A DNA stretch of 64,000 nucleotides from Viola odorata (Eukaryota; Streptophyta; Magnoliopsida; Malpighiales; Violaceae). The position numbers were made by a program, and so were the translations under genes. Shown here piece after piece: positions 21,071 through 33,593 of the stretch (its first letter is position 1; each line of letters opens with the position of its first letter). The notes beneath the pieces were generated by a model. It searched no databases, was not told the DNA's origin, and worked only from the letters and a program-made list of their open reading frames with translations. The stretch lies in contig OY829540.1 in assembly GCA_963691705.1 (NCBI GenBank), forward strand, positions 1,002,001 to 1,066,000, written 5' to 3'.

Positions 21071-23955
21071 TCTTTTAAATTAATTACATATTAGCGATGT
21101 AACAACGTCATTATACACATACACAGTTAACTGCAAATGGTTGTATACAATTATATGATTTTTATGATTTTTTTACGTACCACAACTTGCCTAATTTTAA
21201 AGGTTGTCTAATCAATGAAGACCATCAGATTCGATATTAACATTTTTAACCATTGAATTTTCCAAAAAAAAACTAAAAAATATAAAAAGTTAAATAGATT
21301 TTTCAATTAATTAGGAAATTTTAGAATTATATTTTGTCGTTTAGTGGTTTTAGAATCGGGGGCATTTTATGAGTTATATTAGGAGTGATCATTCATAAAA
21401 CAAAAGTATATGTTATTTGCATAACATGTAATAAGATTTCACACAAAACAAACAAAATTACAATTAATTACTCATTTAATAAATAAAAAATATTTTAAAA
21501 TTTTACAAACACGTACAAATAACAATAGGTAAATTAATACAAATAAACCAACACTTGTTGCAGTTATAAAATGATACGAGACTTATCCAGTTTTAATTAA
21601 AGTCTCAAATTTCGAGTTTTGAGATGGAGACAACTATATTGGGAGAATCACCTCTCATTAGAGGTCCAATAATGTTTGTACGAGCTAATTTTAGTTGAGA
21701 GGATATTCGAGAAAGAAAGGAAAAAACTCCAGAGAAACATAAAAATTTCCAAATATTCCACTTTTATCTCCTACATAACCATATAGGTTCCTAAAGTTAA
21801 ATAATTATAACATATATTAAAAATAGAAATAAAATATAACCACAAGTTTTTATATTTATACTATACATAATCTGGTAACCTACTACATGGCATGTATTTA
21901 TAATATTTATTGTATTTGTAACGTGTGGTTATTAGACAGAATTAAATGATATATTAATTTTATTGCGGTGGATCGGAACGTACTACATAACATATGATTC
22001 ATATTTCATTGCCTCTTTTTTCTGGTATATATTTATATATACAATAGTATATATACTCCTCTGATTGTAATCGAATTAATTATATCCTTAGTTTCTCAAT
22101 AATCACAAATATACGCAATTCCAAACGGACTCGTAATATTTATTCCCTTCTACAAAACCCGCCAAAATAATAAGAATAATTTAATTAAGTGATATGAAGT
22201 ATCACAATGAATTAATTACAATCTGATCCCACAGCTTTGAATGCAATTAAAATTCTGTCATGTCCTCAAAACATGATTAGCCTAGCAACACAAAATAGTC
22301 TCTGTAGTGTCTCCATCTCTACTCCAAATCAACATCTATGCCATAATGCGGAGAAAGAAAAATAGCTAGCTAGCTTACTACAAGTAGTCCACTGCAATTA
22401 CTCAATCCTCCCATTCTTAATTTAATGGCCTTCAAATTAGGCTAACTCAACATGGCCCACCAGCCCCACGTCCCCACACCTCAGTCCTCACCAGTCACCA
22501 ACTCCTTCTTAGGACTAGAGACTAGAGACTTAACTTTAAATAAATCTCATTTTCAACAATAATGCAACTTCTAAATAAGCCAAAGTGACTTGCCGACCAA
22601 TGTATAACTCTCATTAGTTATTTGCTAACTGTAAAATTTGGATTCAACGAGGAAAAAAAAACATAATTGAGATTCAAATATAATTCTCAGAAATGTAACT
22701 TTACCCGACAAATGATTCCTACAACGAAATGGACCCTTGAAGTAGTTTTCAAGCAAGCGAGTGTGGTAATATAAATTTCATGTGCTCAAGAAAGGACAAA
22801 GGAGAAATGTAGCATGTTCTTGACGTGCAGCTAAAGTTGCTATTTCGTGCCATGAATATATCTTTCCTTCCACTTTTTTCTTAGGCCAGAAGAAGAAGTT
22901 ACATACATATATGTGACCAACAAATTAATGGAATCTGGACAAGAAAATTCAGCAACCTTAATTCATTCCTGTTTTATGATGGAAAGCAATTCGGACACTT
23001 AATTTGGAATTTGGAATTTGGCAATCTCATCCAATAAACTCCTCAAGTTTGATGTTGGTGCTTCATTAGTGCATCTCTTTTCATCATGGATATTTCTTTT
23101 TTAGGCATCTCGGGCAAAATAAATCATCAATTTTGGTCCAAATCAAAATACAAAACCATCTCACAAGCAAATATTAGCGTATACTAGTGTTTTTTCATAA
23201 CATCCTTCTCAACTCAAAACTCAATAATTGAGTAAGACAAACGTTTTCCTTCCATTCTTTGAACCGACAAAGAGATCAAATCTCAGGGAAGGCCCATCTC
23301 ATGAATTGTCCACCCTCCACCACAGTCCTTGAGGAAGCCCACCCATCAGATTTTCTACCAGTGCGAGTGAATGTGAAAAAACGAACAAAAAGACTACATT
23401 ACTTCTCTTGCCTCATATACATAATACATTTAACAATATATGTATAACGTATCTCAAAGCTTTGGAAATTTGATCAACCAAGCAGAGCAATTAACAATTT
23501 CACATCTAGACGACAAAATCAGAGAATCTACCACAGTTGGCTCGAATATGAAACCTCAACTGCGGCTTCATTCCCAGAAGGAACCATCAACAGTTTAGCC
23601 CACAGGTTAGTCTGTGCATCATTGCATTTGCTAGATCCATGCAGCAACAAGATAAGCGGACTACATCTGCCACCACATATTTAAAAGTGGTTCAGACGAC
23701 ACATGCACACCAACACGACATACCTGAACAGAAACCGAGAAACAAGAGCTTCCACAATAATAATTTCTGTACCCTGCACCCTCTTGTCTACCTGCAAAAG
23801 GAAAAGGAGGGATTTTACCAAGCGAATGGGGTACCTTTACTGAAAAAAAGTTGCCCTAAAAACCAATTTACCTGTAGTGTTCATAGAATGCCTACTCCTC
23901 AATTTGGCGTACAACAGAACTCATTTCTCCAGGAAGCTTAACTTTCGGGAGTGGT
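21071..23955. other. Long AT-rich intergenic stretch
   Basis: No ORF with codon-like structure and no recognisable element. The last 400-500 bases are probably downstream sequence of the minus-strand CS26 gene. Confidence 0.45.
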
Positions 23956-26900
23956 TTATGTGTGCTTCATTTTCCGGACCTCTTCATATATAGAATGAAA
24001 GAGGACGGTGGGAATATATCTCTCGCCAAAGCTTGGGAATATAACCTGTATATCAAATTGAAAACCATTGAAAGAAAAGTTAGATACAGGCAAAAAAATT
24101 ACGCCCTCATAATACTTCTTTTTTCTATCCTTTATAGCTGTTCTCATTAGCCCATAGGAAAACATGTTGAATTATGGTACAAATAAAAGTATGAAAAAAA
24201 TGTCTACATCTTGATTGTTGTTGAAATGGGACACATGTTCAAGCACTTTCGTGGCTATTTTCTCTCAAATTCAGTGCTGGTACAATTTAAACACCATGAT
24301 TGACATCAAATAATACCAAATATTTCTTGCCAAAAAAAAAACTGCAAATGTTCATCAGGCACTAATCAAATTAGACTTTACATTCTTTTGGATTGAGGAA
24401 ATTATGATTTCAACAATGGTTTCAATAGCCAATGACCAGTAAAAATCCATCACAAAAAAAAAATCCCTTACTGTAATAAGTTTGCCAGCATTCTCAGGTC
24501 GTTTTCCTAAACTGATTGCTGCAGCTGCTGCAGCTCCTGAAGAAATGCCAACCTGGAGAGAAGTGATGAAAAACGAATAAAAACAGGGTTTTTTACAAGA
24601 AAAAATTACTTCTACGAAAGAACAACCAGCTTCGATACATGAATAAAGACCAAACTCATATTTTAGCTTAATTGAGCTCCACCATTATTTGTTTGTTTGA
24701 CATAAATTCTCCATTGGCAAATTTAAACAATTAAGTTACTATCCATCACAGAGGTTAGAAGTGCCTCTAAGATATCTAGCATGGGATTATATCTCTCTTG
24801 TTATCCTTCATGCCACATATAATGCTATGATGATAGTTTGTTTCAGAAAAAGGCTAAATAGTTATCCGCAAGGGTGATTTTAGCTGAAATATGAAAAAGC
24901 AAAACCACAAAAACAAAATGAAGATGAAATGCTAAATCTAACACAACTCTACACTGAAAAGTACTAGCATATTACCAGCAAACCTTCCTCCAATGCCAAC
25001 CTTCTTGCCATCTCAACAGCTTCTTCATTAGTAACCTACACTTTAGAGCAAAGAAAATTCATAATAAATAATCTACACTAAACTACCAGTAATAATAACT
25101 GCATTTTAATGACGCTGCTAAACTTGAAAAATCTGCTAATAAAATGGTAGCAAAATTGTTAACTGTGAACAAATTGTCATATTCATTTTACTCAATAAAG
25201 GACTTATCTTCTCAAATGCAGTTGTCTTTTACTTCTAATTTTCATATCCACATCAGTCATGTAAAAGAAACCAAGTATCCCCTACATAGTACATATATAA
25301 TTCACTTTCCAGATGGTTCTTGTACCACAAAAGTTCTCTATCGTGTATAATTCCCATCACATTAGCCTGCTTATTTAACAAATAAAAAACTCATGAAATA
25401 TTTTTTTTTTCCCCAGGTTGTAGAAACAATCAATAGACTGATGGGATATTGTGCTCCAAGAGTCTTCTTACCTTGACAACCTCATCAAGCAATTTCACAT
25501 CCAGAATGCTTGGTATATAACCTGCGGGGAAAATATAATGCTACTAAGAATAAAGTCACCCACTTTCTTCTGGCCAAAATAGCAAAGAAAAAGGTAATAA
25601 AAATAAAAGATCAACACAATGACTTCCACCTGGGTTCTCTCCTGAGATTATGCTTCTTTCAGCAGGCTCCACACCAACTACCTAAGCACAGAAGAATTCC
25701 ATTATATCGTTGCTCTAAAACACAAAATTATAGGGAAAACAATGCAGGAGTGATACATATTTCCTGCTCACCTTGATAATTTAACTTCAAAATGACAGGG
25801 TAAAATACCAAAGCAACAAAACATCAAATAAGGTGAAAGACGATCCAAACAAATGAAAAAATAAATCATGCAAGCATGTAGCTCAGCTTTGAGCTAAATG
25901 CTGCTACATAAGTTGAAACTTTCTCATCAATGATCACAACCTTTATTTCTTTGTCCATCATTTTTAAGAAGCGTCCAGTGCCTGTCACAGTACCACCTGT
26001 CCCGATTCCAGCAACGAGCATATCAACTCGGCCCAGAGTATCCTCCCATATTTCAGGTCCTGTGCTTTCAAAGTGAATCTGCACTTTAAGCAAGAAAAAA
26101 TCCCTTCTAAAACTCATATTGTCATTGTCTCGAGAAAATAAATAATAATGATAATAATAGTAATAACAATAATGTATAGGGGAAAAAATCATATTCATAA
26201 TGAATGACCTTTGTATTAGACACATTCTCAAACTGTTGAAACAAGTACGAATTTGGTGTGCTGTGAACAATTTCTTCTGCTTTATCAACAGCCCCTTTTA
26301 AACCTTTCTCGGGATCCGTCAAAACAATTTCAGCTCCAAAAGCCCTTAAAAGCATCCTTCTTTCAATACCAATGGATGCGGGCATGGTGACAATAAGTTT
26401 GTAACCCTTAGTGGCTGCTACAAAAGCAATAGCAAGTCCAGTATTTCCACTTGTTGGCTCCACTAATATACTCTGCCAAAAAGCCACAGATAAAGCACAG
26501 AGGTGTGCAAATCAAAATCTACACTTGATACAGACATTTTTCAGGCTGTAAGATAAAACAACAACAGAAGAACACTATGCTAACCTTTCCAGGATGAATT
26601 GCTCCACTTTCTTCAGCCTCAGATATCATACTTAAACCAATTCTGAAATCCCAACCGATGGAAACTACATTAGCCAACAGTAACACCTCTCCTACCAACA
26701 GTCATAACAGACAGGCAACAGTTTCATGATAGACAGTTAATAATGCAAACCCATTTACATAAGATTTCTTTTTAATGCAAGAGAGAGGAATACCGATCCT
26801 TAACACTGCGGCAAGGCTCCATGGATTCAAGTTTTGCAGCAATATTGGCGACGCAACCCTTTGTAACTTTGTTGAGATATACCATCGGCGTCCTCCCAAT

Positions 26901-27353
26901 CAACTATATATATACATCAAATTTTCCACAACTGCTTACAATCAGTAAAGGTTTTGAAGCAAAAGCATTACCCAAACGCACACAATTAGTAAAGGTTTGA
27001 TTTTTTTTTATCATAATAGATAAGGGTCAGTGTCAAAACCAGTAATGATGGACTAAAAGTGCAGAATGGACCTGGGTAACGTCTTCTGCTATATTGACAG
27101 CAGCAACCTCTTCTTCCTCCAGTCCATCTTCATCTTCTTCTTCCCTTTCAGCTGGTGGAGACGCATAGTGCGACGGAGCCTTGGCTTTGGCAAATACGGG
27201 AACAGAAACAAGTCTTCTTGAAGTCAAAGAGATGGTTCTGCTTACGGGGACACATTTAAAGGTGGCGAAAATTGCAAAAGGCTGGTGTTTAATGGGAGAA
27301 ATGATGGAGAATGAAGGAGAGAGAAGAGAAGAAGAAGAAGATAGAGCCATCAT
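23956..27353 (-). CDS. CS26: S-sulfocysteine synthase, chloroplastic (cysteine synthase family)
   Basis: 394 residues from ten minus-strand exons: 27353-27072, 26903-26794, 26642-26585, 26472-26209, 26078-25941, 25681-25630, 25521-25472, 25035-24976, 24552-24472 and 24045-23956. All phases agree. The first 70 or so residues are Ser/Arg-rich, like a plastid transit peptide. The PLP lysine is Lys129 in CRSVKDR. The PTSGNTG and [12 protein letters not shown] loops and [10 protein letters not shown] are intact. [19 protein letters not shown] and [10 protein letters not shown] match CS26 better than the O-acetylserine(thiol)lyases. It makes S-sulfocysteine from O-acetylserine and thiosulfate in plastids and affects redox balance. 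The exon 5 donor (AAG|GTTGTG) is weak. Confidence 0.93.
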
Positions 27354-29144
27354 TTTGGCTTCAAGGTTTTTGGGAGGTTTAAAGAAACCCTTATAAATCC
27401 AGCCCTTTTGGGCCTGGAAATCTAAACGATTTTTTTAAGATGGGCTTTTCTCCACGCTAGGCCCATTTACAGTTGGTTAACAAAACGTTGCATGGAATGG
27501 ACAAGTCATTTCCAGAAAAAATGTTAAATGATAAGTGAATATATTTAATGATTAATTAATTATTTTACAATTATAAAAAAATTATAATATTTAATAGATT
27601 TAATAATTAATTAGTAATATGATATTTAATTTAATGTGAGGTTACATATACTTATATATTTTGTTACGAGAAAAAAACATTTAGATTACTTTTTTTTTTC
27701 TTTAAAAAATATTATTTTTATTATTTTTTATATATCGAGAAATAAAAAAATATTCTGACCACTTTTTTCTGTGTTTAAGAAAATGTCATTTTTATCCTTT
27801 GATTTGTCTAAAAAAGAAAAGGAAAGAAAAGAAAGTTTGATGATATGTGAAGAAAACCTTTTTCTTGTTTAAGATGGAAAACTGCGGGAATTATGTTCTT
27901 TTTTCTGGTTTCAAGGAATACATACATACATGGGTTTTATTTCGGTAACAATAAATAAGTTATTTTATTCTATGTCTTCGGGATAGGACTTATCCGGCCG
28001 ATCGGATTAGTAAAATTAATGATCGGTCGGTTTTTGGGTCATGAAAATGACAAAAAACGTATTTTTTTAAAATCGCTAAAAATCTTTAAACCGTTAAAAA
28101 ACTTAACATAAGGGTCTCTTTGTAATGAAAAAATAGTTAAAGGAATTAAATCTAACAAAAGTAATTAAAGAATTTATTTATCAAACGATCATAGTTCAAT
28201 GCACCTATTGATCCATATTATACCGGTGTCAAGGAGTTTGAGTTGATAATATACACCAATTTAATAATCTCCTCTACGTACAATTCTTGTATCATATGTG
28301 CCTTTGCAAAGTCACCGATTCTCAGTATAACAAAATCTGGGCTTGAGTATGAACTGTGTTCCATAGGGAAGACACCAATTTCACCACCATTCAATGCATC
28401 AGAAACTCCTCTTGGTGGAGCACTCACTCAGTCGGCCATGTAAAAGGAGTTTCCACGATGGGTGAGATCTTTCCGGTGGTACAGTTCCATGTTAAAGCTC
28501 AGATTTTGTGAACGTCGCAGACTCGCAGTGCGTTACAGGGTGACTACCTCATAGGTTTCTGGAACGATATTGCTCCATTCCATCTTTTTGGAGGTCTAAA
28601 GAAAGATTTTTCCTATTTTATTAATTATTTAAAACAAAAATGAAGTACAGCAACTTCTAAAGCTATTCAGTTCCCTCTGTATGTTCTGAACTTGTTATCC
28701 TATCAAAATGTTCATTCTTACTTCATCAACCGGTGACTAAGAAATCCCTTCCTTGTGTGAAGGAACCCAGGAACCAAGCAGCGGGTAGTATACAGACTGA
28801 CTGTACATGTCTCACGGGATACATTAACATATTGGAATTGGAGTCGACTCTAAGTCCGTAGATGACCTATACGCCTGGAGATATGAATCAAGATATGTTA
28901 AATGAAAATATATATATATATATACAGACTGTACATTCATTAACTCAAGCCAATTTCCCTGAAACTCTCCCTTCCTTTCCATTTCCTGTGCCAATCCTTT
29001 TTTTTTTTTACAAGAACATGGTCAAAATCTGCAGCGAGAAAACGTTACAATTCTCACCCTTTTTAAAGCAGCAGAAGTAGCTTCCTCTCACATAACTAGA
29101 GCTCATAGACCAACGCATAGCCACAAAAAATGCAAAATTCTGTC
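27354..29144. other. Intergenic, AT-rich
   Basis: No gene supported. A 69-residue minus-strand ORF at 28218-28427 has no recognisable motif and is left unannotated. The part after about 28650 may be 3' sequence of the next minus-strand gene. Confidence 0.4.
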
Positions 29145-31762
29145 TCACCAAAAATTACTAGGCGACGGTATTGATCTTAAACCTCTATCTTTGTGGGGGA
29201 TAGTACGTGAGTATCGCCTGGACTTGTGTACCTTCATTCTAATACCAGGAACTTTCCTAGCCACAGCCTGCCATATCATTTGAACTGCATCACCTTCCTT
29301 TGATGGGTAGTCAAACGCAAATAAAGACTCCACTTCTTTTAATCTTTTCCACATTCGCGTCCATTCATCCTTACCTACATTCCTAGCAAAATTTATGAGG
29401 TATTTCTCCTTCACAGCATCTGATGTACGAATAAAAAAGCAGAACTGCGAATAGTCTAGGATGTCCTCGTAAGGAAGTTCAATTTCATCACTGATGATGA
29501 TAGGAACACAGTGGCTGGCAATGGCATCAAAAAGCCGGTTTGATGAAGGTGTGTCACCTGCTATGTTGAGGCAAAATTTGGAGGAATGCATTCCCTGAGA
29601 AGCTTTGTTCACTCCATCCTTTTGAATGCTCCCAAACTGAAAGTGTACGTCTTTCTCATCTTTCAGAAGATAAAATAGCTCTTGCCGAGCAAAGCCACCC
29701 TGATCACAGAGCACAGACATTAAGAATCCGACATGAACAAAGTGCACCTAACCTAGACTGAGGGGGGAAAATAAACAAATGAAAGAAAACAAATACTGAT
29801 TCATCTCAATGATGCCTTGGGAAACACAACACAGTTAAAGTGACAATTCTTAATAAGAAAAACTGGTACAACTCGCTATACCAATTGCCTCGCCTGATTA
29901 CATATGAAGATCACCTAGATGTAATTTCCAATAAAATGATTTGGGTGACTCAGTCATATACCTTCTCTTCACAACCAGAATGTTTAACTTAAGTTCTTAT
30001 CAATAATTATACCGTCAGGTGGTTAGTTTCCTAACACAAACAAGGACTGACAAATGCAGGGCTAGCTAAGGAAGGTTGATTATTACTCAGGCGTTACCAA
30101 ATAAATTAATTATAAGAAAATAGTATAAAAAGAAGAAAAAGAATCATCTACCTAACAAGCTCTTCTAAATCTTCAACCCCATATGTTGTTATTGACCTAT
30201 ATAAGATAACCTTCCTATTGGCTTGAAAGAAATAGGTGTTTAACAGTGTCACAATGATAAAAAAAGCAATGTTTTTCCAGAGTCTTAAAGAATAGATAGC
30301 GGAGTAATGGGGATCAGCAAATTTCTCCAGCTGACAAATGCCATTAGCTGGCAAGGACTTGGGTGGATGTTGTTTTCCTTCAGTAATATCTTAGATCAAA
30401 TAACTTCCCAATCCCAGTGGCTAACACTTTATAGAGAATAGTTTTCCTGAAAATGAAAGATAGAAAAGCAAGCAACAAATAGATGGCGGCATCTTATAAT
30501 CTTTCCAAGCACTTCATGCTCAAAGTCGCAAAATTCTTTAAAGAAAACTCATTCTTCACTCATTTAGTTCCTAGATTGAGATCTCGAAGTTGGGCTGGGT
30601 ATGTGTCCTCTACCTTTACTGATTTCTATACCCAGGAACTCTACTATTGGTCACATATCAGCTTGCCTAAATTAAACCTTTTTCAGGCTGGGCTCAACAG
30701 CAGAAATAACCAAGTAAAGTGAAAGAGATTAGAAGACAATGAACTTAATCACAAGAGTTTCATGCCACTGGATTTTTATGGTCTGTAAATGTCAAAATGG
30801 AAAGTCAGGGATAGGCAAAAATTCTATTTTTTAAAATATAACGCAAAGAAAACAACAGGACAAGTGGTAATGGGAAGAGCACTTACATCTTTTCTGTATA
30901 TGGCACCTTGGAAGTACAGCAGAGTCGGGCGGCTGTCAAAGTCAGATGAGTCATTGGTGTAGCTTTTAATTACATGCTTGTAAGGTGCAATGACATCTTT
31001 TTCAACATTTGCTACATTTGGAGGATACCTCCCAAAGTCTGAAAGTATGAACATTCCGGGCCAGAGCTTCATCCTTGCATCTAACATACTGTTGGGGTGA
31101 TGAGCCAAAATGATGTGGTCTCTCCCCCCAGACCTCTTCCATTGCTCTTGTGAAGTAACAAACTTCACCAATTTCTCTTGCAGCAATTTGTTTCTGCTAT
31201 GCTTTTCATGTGGATTCACCTTGGAATATCGGTTATAGCATAAGGAAGAGAAGAATGGTACAAATATGAGATCAGCTCCAGTAGAATTGTGGACTCTCAC
31301 AGCACTGCCAGCTCTAGGAATGCCAGGAATTTCAGAAGCAAGAAGATCCAATGTAAGCCAATACTCTATGCTGTGTTGCAAGTTCAAGCCACCAGGATAT
31401 GAAGGTATTTGACTCCTAATATCAGGCCAAACACTATTATTCCCTTGAGGCTTCCAGCCTAAGAGTCCGAAATGGAACTCAGGTGGCAAATCATACATGA
31501 AAACCTTAAGGGGTTGGTTGTTGTTATTGTGTTTACCGGAGTTGCATTCCACCCCTTTTGCTGCAAGGATTGCTCCATTTCCAACCGAGGGTTCATCGTC
31601 ATAGCGATTCCAGGAACGGGAACCACCATTGTGGCCCGTAGAACGCAGCACAAAGAACCAAGACAATATGAACAAGGAGGATACCAGCAAAAGCAAGAAG
31701 AACAAAGATTTTCTGAAAACAACCCCAAGAGATGATGAGGGGGAGGCATGCTTCTCACCCAT
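29145..31762 (-). CDS. ARAD1: Exostosin-family GT47 glycosyltransferase, ARAD1-like arabinosyltransferase
   Basis: 476 residues in two exons: 31762-30887 and 29699-29145 (donor GAT|GTAAGT, phase 0). The true ATG is at 31762 (MGEKHASP). A single membrane anchor near residues 17-40 (SLFFLLLLVSSLFILSWFF) makes it a type II Golgi protein. The exostosin fold follows, with KVFMYDLPPEF, LLYFQGAIYRKD, KASQGMHSSKFCLNIAGD and SNRLFDAIASHCVPIIISD. The last blocks are the nucleotide-sugar-binding part. In Arabidopsis, ARAD1/ARAD2 act on arabinan side chains of pectin. The frame is intact and length is normal. The upstream region to about 32350 is a probable leader and promoter. Confidence 0.9.
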
Positions 31763-33593
31763 TGCGAGCAATAAATACCAACAGCAAACTCAATATCGAA
31801 AGAAAAGATCCGACAGGCACCACATGACTAGCTTAGCTCTACCCATGAGACTACTACATAATCATATGATCAATGACATGGGAAATCAGATTGGTCCCAC
31901 TAATTTCCGCAGAAAAGGAGCAATACCCAGTGAACCAAAACTACATCCAGATTACATAAATACAAACCAATGCAGAAAGAAAGAAAGAAACAATCAATCC
32001 CCTAAAAATGAAAAACACACAGAGACAGAATCAGCTGAACAAGAAGCAGCAGCAGAAGAGAGACTGCGTCTCTTATTAGGAAAAGGAAGGAAGGAAAGAA
32101 GAGAAAGTATCACACCAAACTCACTGAGAAACAGAATGGGGCATGCGTTGTTAGTATTGGTGGTTGGTTGGTTGGTCAGCCATTGGAATTGTGTTGAAAA
32201 CTTGAAATCGTGTCGTAGAGGAAAGCCAAACAGGGAAGGAGGCAAATGCAGTTGGGGGAGGTGGAGTTGGTGATGCTGGTTTGGAAGTGTGTTTCTCTTT
32301 CTATCTCTAGAGTCTTTTTGACTGAGTAATATGGAGTTGGCGAGGGAATAGAAATAGGGTCCCATCGGTGGAACCGGGCGTTATAGACTTATAGTTGTGT
32401 TGCTTTTGTTGTTTACGGGCTTTGTTGTTGGATAGTTTTGTGGGCCGATTGATTACACTGACCCAAAACGAAACGAGAGGAAAAATTTCAATCCCATTAT
32501 TATTATTATCACTCCACGACATCACACTACAGGCTAAGCGGCTAAAGCCTAAGGCCGTGAATGGTGGTCACTGGTCACACCTGCCCTATCAATTCAGTTC
32601 CAACATACTGTATATCATTATTATCTGGAGAAAAAAATAAACGAGACATATACTCCAATGGCAAATAGCTTCCACAGTAGCATACATAGCCAAAGCACAC
32701 AGGTGTAACTGGGAGAGGTGAAAACCTGGTCTGAATATGTACAATATGGTTGGAATCACGTGGTCCGATCCGACGTTAAATTGATTGCACATTTGGAACT
32801 GGAAGACAACACACACAAGCCTCTAGGTCTGCAAAAACACACACCACCACACACCATACATAATAAACACTCCATAAAACCACTTGTACACAGACTTGTT
32901 TTGTCTACCTAATAAACTAGGATAGTGTTGGCCTTAACCCATGTCCTCTCACTCGATTATCTATCTTTATCCAACTTGCCATTTTAATTTTTTTCACATG
33001 GGAGACCTCTCTTCGGGCTACAAAGAAACATGACATGCACAAAACAATAGGCCCAAACACGATATGTTCAGGCCCAGCTCAAGCGGATCAAACTTCTCCT
33101 AACCTCTGTAGAGTTCGGTGGCGGATAGCTTGGCTAGCCTTCCATCTTCCCTCCTCTTTTCATTGGCATGATCTGGTGCCTTGTAACACCTCCATGTTTG
33201 TTATCGGAGATAAAGTAGGCTCGTAATCTAAGGTTCTAGAGCCCTTTTTCCTCCCAGAAAAAATAAAAATAAATTGTCTGCCTTCAGCTTCGGCTACGTG
33301 TTTCAAAATTCAATTTTTGATGACCAAATTCAATGTGTGGATGATCGATCAATCAATGGCTCGTATGCATTAAGCCATTAGCGTATCATTCTTCTCAGCA
33401 TGTTCAATCTCAAAATCACAATTAAGAAATTTACGAGTGTGACGACCATTACAAGTTAAAAAGCAATTCATGAAAAACTCCTAGCAACAAACAAGTTCAA
33501 GGCACATTGTTTTATTCAACCAATGCAGCTGATAAAATACCAGTCTAAGTCCACATCTCCAGATTTTTAAATTAGAAGGGTTGGCCAACCAAA
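31763..33593. other. Intergenic between ARAD1-like and CBR1
   Basis: Promoter side of the ARAD1-like gene on the left, 3' side of CBR1 on the right. Several short ORFs here show no homology I can recognise. Confidence 0.4.

Noticed and set aside
28218..28427. 69-residue minus-strand ORF starting MSAPPRGVSDALNGG
   Set aside because: No family recognised and no splice context; could be a gene scrap but cannot be supported.
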